Part shown: in pieces, positions 48,291 through 58,735 of the stretch
Position numbering within the stretch: position 1 is the first letter of the stretch
Layout: the number at the start of each line of letters is the position of its first letter
Assembly (NCBI GenBank): GCA_904063045.1
Contig: CAJFCJ010000005.1
Span: 420,685 to 484,684, forward strand
Source: Dimorphilus gyrociliatus
Lineage: Eukaryota; Annelida; Polychaeta; Dinophilidae
Direction of reading: 5' to 3'
DNA length: 64,000 bases
The notes under the pieces: generated by a model
The model's input: the letters and a program-made list of their open reading frames with translations, nothing else
What the model was told of the DNA's origin: nothing
Database searches by the model: none
Position numbers and translations under genes: made by a program

Positions 48291-51200
48291 ATGAAACTAT
48301 TAGTTATTATTGGAACATTGTATAATATTTTTATGCTTGTGTATTCAAGTGACTTGAATTGTTTGAACAACAGTGCTAGTAGCATAATAGCAGATAATTC
48401 GATAAATTCGTCTATAAATCATATTATAAGAGAGGATAATTATTCTATATTTGGTCCATTGGAGATAAGAAATAATGGACAATTTTATTATTTAAAATCA
48501 TTATCGAAAGGTTTACTGGATGAAAATGATTTTTTAACCGATTATTTATTTACATTAGGTAGAAGAATGTGTACTAAAATGGGATACGATTCTTTGTATC
48601 ATCAAACAATAATATGTCCAGAGTTTAAACGTTCGTTTCATATTCTTAGCTGTTCAAATCGACTATCCTTCCAAGTTTTGAACATAAAAATCAGTATAAA
48701 AATATTTTTGTTTATAGATAGGAATCAAGTGAAAATAAATTGCCAAACAAATTCAGAGAAAATAGTTCATTGCTTCCTGTAAAGGAAAAAAGATAGATTT
48801 TCTTCATTTCCTCCTTAATAACGTTTTCATTCTTTCTATTAGAGAAACATACTACTGTTCAAAAAATCTTTTTATCGATGACGTCATCTGTATAAAATGT
48901 CTTAAAATACAGAAAGGATGTTTGTATTGAATAAATAGAAGAAGAATTGAATTATATTGGTCTTTTTCTTTTTTTTTTTTAGATTTCTACGATACTTTAA
49001 CGGTTTCTAGGAAACCTTCGTATCTTCGTTGGCGAATAAACAACTTATCTTATAGGATATGTAAAAGACCTAGAATTGTTGGAAAATTATGCAAATTCTA
49101 TTATAGTTTTACTAAAGATAACTTTGAAAATATTTTAATTATTAAAAATAGTTCATTCTGTTTTAATATAAGAAATATGAGTATAATTAAAAATACAAAC
49201 GACAGAGAATATAGGTCAAGATGGAGTCGTTGTAAATTAAATAGAAATCCAGGTAATTTCAATATCTTATTGTAATCTATTTTAATTATTTTCATATAAA
49301 TAAAGATATAACTATTGAACAAAGAGAGCAGTTTTTCAACTATTTGAACAATAGTATTGAAAATGATCACCTTTTACCAATGATAGTTGACAATTACGGA
49401 GCTCATTTTATTTCTAGTCGTTCAAAAGTCTCAAACTTAATATTTTTAAATCTAGTTTGTCAACATTTCTCAAAGGAAACAATTCAAAAAAAACCTAAAA
49501 TATGTAAAATTGAAACTAATGTAAAATTATTGAATAGTATGAGATTTCTATACAAAATCAGCTGCTTAAAAAATGCTAAAAGACTATCAGATTGCCATTT
49601 GAATCGAAATATTGAAATGGTTCAACATGCACTATGTAAAGTTTATTGTAGACATCGGAATCAATCTAAACGTTCTTATTCAGGTATGGAAAATACTATA
49701 AAAGCTTGTTATAACAATAATAATACTATATTGAATATTTTCGAAACTAGAATTGAATGAGACGTTCAGACTTCTTACATCGTCTGAAGGGCTATTATAT
49801 AGAAATTCTACAAAATCTATGAAAAATCTTAAAGGTCATCTACAAACAATTAAACAAGGATTATGGTATTTTATTCTCATTCCAGACTGGTATCATCGTA
49901 TTTCAAAGGTTACTTTTACATAATATTTCAATTGTTTATATTAAACAGTACGTTTTCAATCATTTAAAGATTATTTGCAAATATTTCGGCTTTACGGACG
50001 GATCATTTACGTATATAGAATACTCTTCTGAAATACTCTTTCCAATTTTATTTAAATTGTACTGTTCAACTAATGCAAGCAATCTAAATAACTGCCAATT
50101 AGACGTCGATAACGAAGAATATCCTCCATCGTTTATAGGATTAAATTGTTATAATGAAATGAAAATTGAATGTAAAAATTGAATTAATCTAAAGATATTT
50201 AGAGAGAATTCATTAAACTATTTAATAAACAAGTTTGTAGATTGAATGATAGCTTTTTAATTGATGAAAAATGTTATAAATTGTATAAATTCGGAGAAAG
50301 GAGATCATTTAAATACGCTAATCAAATATGCAAAAACGTTAATACTTCTCTTATTGGAGCTAGTTTTATAGAAGAAACAGGACTACTATATGAAATGGCT
50401 TTATCAACAAGACTATCGAATTATAGAGCTATTCGTGAGGCATTTTTATGGGGTAAAATAATTGATTATTGAATTGTTTTCACTTGAAATAAAACATTCA
50501 TTTTAGGGATATCTGGTTTTGAACATCCAAGAATACCAATAGGTTAATATAAATACTACATAAAAAGCTTTAAAATACAATATTTCTTATTTAAGAGATA
50601 TATAGAAAGGTTAATAATAACAATATAACATTCTTTGTCAATTCCGACAATACACCAATTGATAGAAGTCATTGTTTTAAACCAAACTCTTTAAAGTTAG
50701 AAGGATAATGTTTATTGAAAAATCTTATTTGTTAAAAATCCTTTTATAAATTCAATATAGAAAAAAATATTTTGATTGTTTTACAAACTATAAAGAGTAT
50801 CTAGATGAAATGTATGAATGGGATTATCAACGTGATTGTACAGCTTTTGCACAATTAAAGTATACTTCCGTATCTTGTTATTCTGCTAATTTTTTAGTTT
50901 CTCTTTGCGAATACGAACCTGGTTTTTTTATTATTGCATAATATTAAATTGTATTGTAAATTCTTCTCTTTGTTAGAATTCGTAAAGATATCATTTGAAA
51001 GAAACCCAATTCTAAAAATAACCAATTCTATTGAATTCGTTTGCCCGTCCCATTTATTTGAATGTTTACCGGAAAAGTATTGCATCAATTTCTTAAGTGT
51101 TTGCGATGGTATCGTCGATTGTAAATCTGGAAATGACGAAGAGAATTGTAACCTTGGCAGACAATTTGTTTGCTCTCCAGAACGCTTTATACAATTACAA

Positions 51201-54200
51201 TTAGTGTGTAATCATAGAGAGGACTGCCCAAACGGAATAGATGAAAAAGGCTGCGGTATATATTTAATACAACAATTATCATATAAAAGATTACTTTCCT
51301 CTTTAAAGTGTTTGATTGTAGCGAAAGAAATCAGTAGAAAAATTTCCTTAAATTATTAAGAAATCATCAATTTTAACATTTCATTGACATATTTTAGATT
51401 TAAATGTATAATAGGCGATTGTATTGATCAAAATATGGTTTGCAATAATGAGAAAAATTGCCCAGATGGTTCAGATGAATTTTGTTCAGGTAAAAGACTA
51501 AATTGGAAAGGTAATAATCAGCTAAAGTTTAAAATATACAACTTAGAACAATGTGGAAAATCTCAAATAAAGTGTGATAATAAATGTATAAATAGCCGTA
51601 ACTATTGCGATTCAAAAGTTGACTGTCCAAACGATATTCTTGAAGAACGTGGTACTTGTCTAGAAGAGATAAGAAAGTAAATAGATAATAATGATTTTAT
51701 ATAAAACCAACGATTTCTAACTATGTAGAATTGCTGGCAAGAGCCTTGTTTGTAGTAATGACTTTCAAAAGTCTCTTCAACGTCTCTTTTATAATAGAAA
51801 TAGAAATTTTACCAAATGTAGAATTGTTTATAATAGTATGGGTGAACTATTAACAAAGATTCATTATCCCTACTTTGATTTGGAAGATTGCAAAGATTTT
51901 AAATGCAATATGGGTGAATATCAATGCGATAAAAGTAACTATTGCGTGCCTATTCAATACGTTTGCGACGGCATAAATCATTGTACATACGGAGATGATG
52001 AAAGTGGATGCAGTAACGTTTTCTAGCATTATTTTTACTTAACGACAACAATTTACCTTTTTACATATTTTCAATTAAGGAAATTTTTCACCGATGGGAT
52101 TTTTCAAATGTAAGAATCAAGAAATGTTTTTGAATATAAATCAAATATGCGATAAAAAGTACGATTGTCTTCTTGGAAATGATGAAGAATTCTGTTTTAA
52201 ATATGAAAAATGTTCCAAATTTTGCAATTGTTTTATGAATTATGAAATATCTTGTAACTTTCCTCTAAATTATGAAAATGATACAATATTTTCAAAATCT
52301 TATCAATCGATTACAATTGAAAAGATGTCATCTTTAAAAAAGAATACGTTTATTCCATCAAATAATCTAAAGTATTTGAATGTATCATTCGCATCATCTA
52401 TCAATTTGGAATTGTTTCATTATCCAAATATGATTGTTCTTATTCTAAGAAAGAGTCAACTGCAAAATATTCAAAATATCTTTATATTTCCACTAGAAAA
52501 GTTACAATATTTAGATTTAAGCTATAATAAACAATTGAAATTTCGTAAGAATGATTTCATTCACACGCCAAATCTTTTGTATTTGGACATTTCATTTACA
52601 AATATTAATAAACTTTTAAAAGATACTTTTAAAGGATTAAACAATCTTATTGAACTTCGATTAATGTGGTGTAAATTGATTTTAATTGATAAATATTCAT
52701 TTTCTTCTATGAAATCATTGGAAATATTACAATTAAATGGTACAGATATTACAGTTTCAACTGCAATTAAAATCATTAAATCTATGCCTAATTTATATGA
52801 AATTCATACAAATTTACATTTAACTTGTTGCTTGGCCAAAAGACTTTCAAATTTAGTTAAAATTTGTTCACCAAGTATCATAATTTTCAAGTATTGTAAT
52901 AATTTACTTAATAGTTCAACGTTTAAACTGATTTTTTGGATTATTGGCATATTAGGCCTACTAATTAATATTACGAATTTACTTATGAATTTAAATAAGC
53001 AATTTAGAAACTTTTACCAATGTTATATTTATTGGATAATAAGCGAAATATTAATTCATATATATACTATTTCAATAAGTTCAGTTGATTCGTATTACAA
53101 TAATTTATTCGCCGAAAATCAAGATATATGGAAAAGTAGTAAATTATGTAAATGTTTATCAGTAATAATATCATTTTCTCAATTAACTTCAACATTCTAT
53201 TCATTGATAATAATGAATATGAAATTATTAAAATTAAAAATATATAACAAATCTAATAAAAAGCTATTTCTCTTTACAAATTTTTTAATTTTAACTGTTT
53301 TTTTAACATATTCAATTTGTCTTGAATTTTTTCAAAAAGTAATTAACAAAAATTTATTTTTTTTTTATTTCTGAAAATTTTGTTTTTTTTAAAAAAAAAG
53401 GATAAATCAAGGAATTCTAATGTGTGCTTTAACTATTTACCAACACAAATTACAACTATACTTTCTTCTAGATCCTTTTATAAAATTATTAGAATTATCA
53501 TCTTTCTATTGCCGCATTCCATTCTATCAATTATCTTTTTAATAAATGCATATTTATTAAAAATATTCAAGTGGGATAGAAATAGTCAACATATCTTTAT
53601 TTCTATTACAGTTGTAGCGTTTCCAAGATGCTTCTTATGGATGATATTCATCATTTTAGGTTCTTTTTACCTTTCTGTTACAGTTCTTACTATCTTTACG
53701 TGTCTGTCCTTTTAACCTTAGAAATTGTATTGATCAACAAACATTCAAATTCTTCGAGTTTAACTCAAATTGTTATTCATAAATGGTTCATTATTATATA
53801 CTTATGGTGTTCTTTAACTCATTCTACGGTCATCTTCTATATGGAAATTAGGTCTCGAATTCATTCTAAACGTTTTGAAAAACAGGAAAAAGAGTAGTTT
53901 TATTAAAATTTTTCAATTTTAACTTCTAAACATAATAGGTCACTTTCTTTGATAGGAAAAATCAATATGAGAACATCAGAAGAGAGAATAGGATTAAGAG
54001 TTGGTTCAATCATTAATTTAATGTTAGTATAAATAATAAAGACAACTTTACTATAGGTTTAATGATATTCTCCGCAATAAAAGAATGTTCAATTTGTAAT
54101 TGTTTTTATAATAAATTGTGTCCTCAATCTATCCTTTGGCGTAATAGAAATTTTTCCTCTTCAATTATCATCTACTCTGAACTTATTAAACAATTAAACT

Positions 54201-54491
54201 ATATGCATTCATTTGGCTATACTAGTGGAGGATTATTGAAAAATTTCATATTTTTTAAGGTTAAAGGCAAATAAAATACTTTCTATTCATACAAGTAAAT
54301 ACACTTTTTAGAAAATCAATTTAAAAGAAGAATATTTCTTTTCATCGGCGTCTCTTCAAGTTTTACAGGATATTTATGATGAAAAGAAAGATATTTTATT
54401 CTTTGGTAACTTCATAAAGTCATCATTAAAGAATAATTATAGACTTTATTATAAAGATTTTGTATTAAATCAATCTATACAATATTTATGA
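48291..54491 (+). CDS. Mosaic receptor B: SRCRx3-CTLD-LDLax6-LRR-degenerate 7TM-kinase-like
   Basis: Twenty-three exons join in phase to 1645 aa. Exons: 48291-48651, 48718-48778, 48843-48919, 48983-49252, 49306-49683, 49751-49908, 49970-50171, 50234-50452, 50507-50542, 50596-50695, 50761-50921, 50977-51255, 51309-51333, 51398-51489, 51547-51676, 51729-52012, 52080-53338, 53401-53659, 53722-53893, 53939-54022, 54057-54095, 54148-54259, 54312-54491. Signal peptide MKLLVIIGTLYNIFMLVYS. SRCR-like 55-155, 265-380, 390-502 (IICKYFGFTDGSF); lectin-like 503-672 (DEKCYKLY, SVSCYS, SLCEYEP); LDLa 690-985 (NCPDGSDEFC); LRR 1035-1190; TM1 at 1226-1248. Where receptor A has ERY and NPYIY this copy has NMK and HSTVIFY. 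The tail NYMHSFGYTSGGLLKNFIFF sits where kinases have YLHSxGxxHxDLKxxNxL. If intron 53894-53938 is retained, the protein stops at 53897, after TM7. Confidence 0.75.
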
Positions 54492-55252
54492 ATTATCATT
54501 GATTTATTTTAAGTTTTGATATCTCTCCACTTTAATTGTATAACAGAATGCAATATCTGACAATAGTCCTGACAAACAACTATAGCAACAGTTTTAATGA
54601 TTTAATAATTGTACAGTATATCAATATAAGACAAGTTTGCGAATTTAGTGGCACAAGAGTGATGATTGTCAGACAATACCTTCTACCAATAAAACATTTT
54701 TCCATTTTAGGCTCTAAAACCGAATTGAATTCTATAAACAGAGCATGATTAAGTGATTGAATGATTGATAGCTTTGAATTATTAACAACCCTGTCTATTT
54801 TCTCCAATATACTCTTCGTCTCATGATATAGTCATTATCATCAGATTATTATCTTCTTTGTCTAGTTTCATCAGTGTGGTTACAATATAAACAGTAAATG
54901 TATAGATATCTTCAAGATGTATTAATTGCTTGTATACAGTCAGCTTTTTTTTAAATTAGTTAAGTATTAGATATTAATAATATTCAGTTAAATATATTGA
55001 ATAATGGGTGAATATTATAACTATAACTTTGAATTTTCTGCTATTTTCTTAATAAACTAAAAGATTGTGTAACAATGAATTCAATAAAATATCCTTTCTA
55101 GTTCATATTTCAAAAGTTCTTTTTCTAACTCATTTTACATATGTAAATTTATTGATTGTTCAAACATCAATATAATCACCAAGTTGAATTTTAATTATTT
55201 ATACTTACAATGACAATTGTATAGGATAAATAGCAAAACTGCCTTGTTGTAT
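54492..55252. other. Convergent intergenic region, no gene seen
   Basis: 3' flanks of receptor B and of the PAN-domain gene at 55253. Open frames on both strands near 54536-54807 overlap each other and lack any recognisable feature. Confidence 0.55.
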
Positions 55253-56448
55253 TTAAAGTATTTTTGTTATTTCGCATATCTTCATTCTTTCTTCATAATC
55301 TTGAGAATTTACATAGACAGCTTGGCATTTCTTACCTCTACAATTACAACTGAAATTGCAACTTGTAGCATTTACACTTTGCAAGTCACATGAAAGGTAA
55401 TTTCCTTCAAATACTGCATTTATTTGGTGATCAAGTGGAACATAAACAATAATATTACTTCCAGTCAGAGTTAAAATTCTAGAATTATAACAATTCAAAT
55501 TTTCACCATCAATTCTAATAGAAAAATTATGATTAGCAGATCCCGAGGTTGGCCAAGGAAATCTTATTTTTAATGGAGTGCTTGTAATAGTTTTACAAGT
55601 GGTTAATTGTTTATCAAACATAGCATGATTTGTCAAAAATGTTTTTATATTATCTATTTCATTAATCATCAAATTTCCAGCAAAGCATGTAGTTTTATCA
55701 TATTCTTTATTCAGGTTATTCAGATCACCAGTCTTTTAAAGTATAATAGAGATTAGAGAAAACCTTTGTCAGTTTTATTAACTTACTTTTAGTTCTATAT
55801 TTGTTGCAGAAAAAACAACAACTTTATCATTTGCAACAGCATAAGTAATAGCTTGTGTTTTTTCGGCAGTTGTATAAACTGAATCAACTGATTGATCCAT
55901 ACCTCCAATGAAGCAGCTTAATTGATTGTCAATTAAATTATGATGAACCCCATAATTCACTAACTGCTGGTAATTTTCACATTGGTGTTTTAGCCAACAA
56001 TGATTAGTAGTACTTGTCAGGACAGCCATACAGTTGCTAACAAGATCACAATGATATAGACAATCTTCAATTGACCCTTTCTGTTCATCAATTATATCCG
56101 AGCCAGAACAATCCCAATTATCCTTATACTTTTTAAAACCCGGAAATTCATTCTTTGACAAATAGCAACCATATCCAGTTTCGTGACATAAATTTCCAGC
56201 ATCGCAGAGTGATTTTGCATCGTTTTTATCTGATATAAACAACAATAGATATTGAAAAAAAGAAATATAATAGAACACTTGTCATTATCTATTTTTACTC
56301 TTTTACCTCCAACATATACTCTTAAATCTGCACCAATATTGCATATATCTTCAGTAGAATATTGAAACATCTTAAAAAAGAATACCAAACAAATCAGTCT
56401 TGGATAAACTTGCTCATTATCCATTATATAGTTTTTCATACTGAACAT
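55253..56448 (-). CDS. Cysteine-rich PAN/apple-domain protein
   Basis: Three exons (56448-56307, 56229-55787, 55732-55253) join in phase to 354 aa. The N-terminus has a hydrophobic leader (YPRLICLVFFFKMF) starting about 15 residues in, so the true start may be the Met at 56439 or 56424. Residues about 75-140 form a PAN/apple-like domain: SIEDCLYHCDLVSNCMAV then CWLKHQCE. The C-terminal half is beta-rich with paired cysteines (SCDLQSVNATSCNFSCNC, KKCQAVYV) and is not recognised. It is probably secreted. The layout is related to the two PAN-type genes at 36.4-39.3 kb, although the sequences are far apart. Confidence 0.62.
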
Positions 56449-56804
56449 TTAAAAAAAGATATACAGTATTTCACAAGCCAGAGTTGTTAACGTTCAATTG
56501 TCGACTCTATTTGCAAATATTTGATTCTAACGTAGAGATGAATATAAAATTGATATCTTTTATGAATAATTGAAAATCTCACTATAAAGCTTTTATTAAC
56601 ATTCGCCTTTTGCTTTAAATTTAAATTAAGGCTGCTTTGAAAATTATTACCAAGAAGATTGTGTTTGAATCTAGTTGTATTATCATATCATTTTAACTTT
56701 TCCAATTAAATGGAACATTTTAAATCCAAATTGGCAAGCAGACAACGGACGGATTTTGCTATTAAATATAGAACAAATTATTTATTGCATAGTATCTATA
56801 ATTT
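56449..56804. other. Spacer upstream of the PAN-domain gene
   Basis: No gene is supported. It ends with the left target-site duplication TATAATTT (56797-56804) of the adjacent mobile element. Confidence 0.55.
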
Positions 56805-57009
56805 GGATACGACAGAAAACGTCCCCGAATTCATGGTTTAACCCTAACCCTAACCTAGCCCTTGTCTCTCTAACCTTTTTGATTACCCCTAACCCTTAGA
56901 TGGAACCCCCCTAACTACAAATCAAAAGCTACTTTACTCCTGCTAACCATTTTTCAATCCGAAATCTTGCTTTCAAAAAACTCACTTGGGGACGTTTTCT
57001 GTCGGCCCC
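56805..57009 (+). mobile_element. 205-bp MITE with 8-bp target duplication and telomere-like core
   Basis: Terminal inverted repeats: GGATACGACAGAAAACGTCC... on the left (56805-56826) and its inverted partner on the right (56988-57009). They match perfectly over the inner 17 bp (CGACAGAAAACGTCCCC and its complement) and at 19 of 22 positions overall. The element is flanked on both sides by TATAATTT (56797-56804 and 57010-57017), an 8-bp target duplication as made by hAT-type transposases. There is no coding capacity. The core holds CCCTAACCCTAACC at about 56842-56856 and another CCCCTAACCC near 56886. Assignment to hAT rests only on the duplication length. Confidence 0.85.
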
Positions 57010-58735
57010 TATAATTTATTTTATATAAAAACTATTGCATATATTCTCCTATATTCTCTTGAATGTTCATTAAAGATGGACGTTCAATTAAAAATAGACT
57101 TCGCAGAAAAAATTATCCTATTATTTTTGATAGGATAAAAAAAAAACTGCTATTAACAATGCTTCGATACTTCGTTATTTACGTTCAATTAACATTGCTA
57201 GTTTCAAGCATTGAAGATAATATTCAATTGGAATGCATAACGCACGTGTTTTTTAAAGGTTGGAGAGGAAGAGGAGTAGAAAAATCTCTAAGTAGATCTT
57301 GACGAAACATAACTTTCCATCTATAAAGTTGAATTTTCAATTATAAGAAAAGTATTAACAATATTTAAGAATAGAAAACGTCTCTTTTGGTTCATTTTTT
57401 TTCTTCCAGTGTTTCTTTAGAAATGCTTTTTTGTATGAAAAAAACAAAAAACATCCAAATATTTTGCACCATTAGGAAATTTTTGGCTGTACGATCAAAA
57501 AGGAATTTCTAGCAGGCCAAGGATGGATGATTACTATAGAAAATATTTAAACCATATTCCATTGAGTCATGATGAGAAATCCAAATAGTTGTGAATCATT
57601 GTAGCATTTGACTTTGGAGCAGATTTCATTCGTTGACAGTTGAGAGGGTTGAAGAATGGAGAGTTGTTAAAGTTAAAAGGAAAACGAGAGGGTAGGAATT
57701 CAATAGTAGTAATTTAATAGAAAACTTGAGGGAGGAAGAAGTGAGAATCTGAAAATTCCTTTACCACAAACACACAATAGAAAAGGCAGCAAGTGTTCAA
57801 ACAAAATCCATATTTAGAAAAGTTGAAAGACAACACCAAAAAACACCAGAATACAAATGATATTAATAATCCAAAAAATCCACTATACTAATCCACTTGG
57901 TATAAAAAAATGTAGAAAAAGCTAAATATGCTAAAAGTTTAAAAAAAGCTTTTTTTTCAAGAGTTTACCACCAAAAAGGATTGGGAGAAAATCATCTAAA
58001 TTCCTTCTATCTTTAGGATATAAAAGTATAGAAAAAATTGATAAAAAATGGTAAGGAATAGCTGGTTATTATCTTTTTCTTTACTTTGTTACTAACTAAT
58101 CTCTTTACCTGATTTTTGTTTCTTTTTTTTATTTCATGCTATTTTGTTTAAGAACAAAATGAAAAGACATTAATCTAATTGTGAACTAATAGACAATAAT
58201 CAGTATTAAAAGAAAGTGTTGAGGGATAAAAACTTCAATTTTACTAATATCAAGTGATTGGTTAAGTAAAGGAAAGTTTAAAATAAAAAACTAACTTTGA
58301 GTAGCTGCTTCTGCTCATTCTTAAAATGATCAATAGTATTAAAATTTAAAAATTACGAAAATAATGAATATGTTAAAAATTGGATAGTTTTGAGTAGAGC
58401 AGACCGTTAGAGTCTAAGCAGCTACTGAAGAGTGTAATCTAACTCGTCTCTCTTATATATGCTACAAAGTACAGTAATTTCTAGAAAATATTGCGCAATT
58501 TTCCTTGCTCATCTAGGTACTTTTACTATATGTAACTATTGGGAAATCCCTTAGTAGGCACGATGAGTCATCTCTACCGCTTATTCACAAGTAATATATC
58601 ATAGGAATGACTAATCTGGAAAAAGAAATCGTATTCCGTACGAAAAGTAAACGTAACAAATACGTAAAAATTTCATAATCTCTAATCTTTGTATTCAAAC
58701 ATTATTGATTTTAATTGAAAAACAATTAAAAATAA
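57010..58735. other. Intergenic, 1.7 kb, possible orphan signal-peptide exon
   Basis: No gene is established. One plus-strand frame from the ATG at 57159 gives a signal-peptide-like start (MLRYFVIYVQLTLLVSSIED) with a possible donor at 57259, but no following exon is recognisable, so it may be a remnant. An imperfect fold-back lies at about 58296-58430: AGTAGCTGCTT and, inverted, AAGCAGCTACT. Confidence 0.5.

Noticed and set aside
54536-54807. Overlapping open frames on both strands
   Set aside because: Mutual shadows in AT-rich DNA, with no continuation of the kinase-like tail and no recognisable motif.
56842-56890. True chromosome-end telomere
   Set aside because: Only a few repeat units, inside a MITE with target duplications and with genes on both sides.
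57063-57302. 79-codon plus-strand frame with an internal signal-peptide-like start
   Set aside because: A possible donor exists, but no downstream exon could be found; noted only as a possible remnant.
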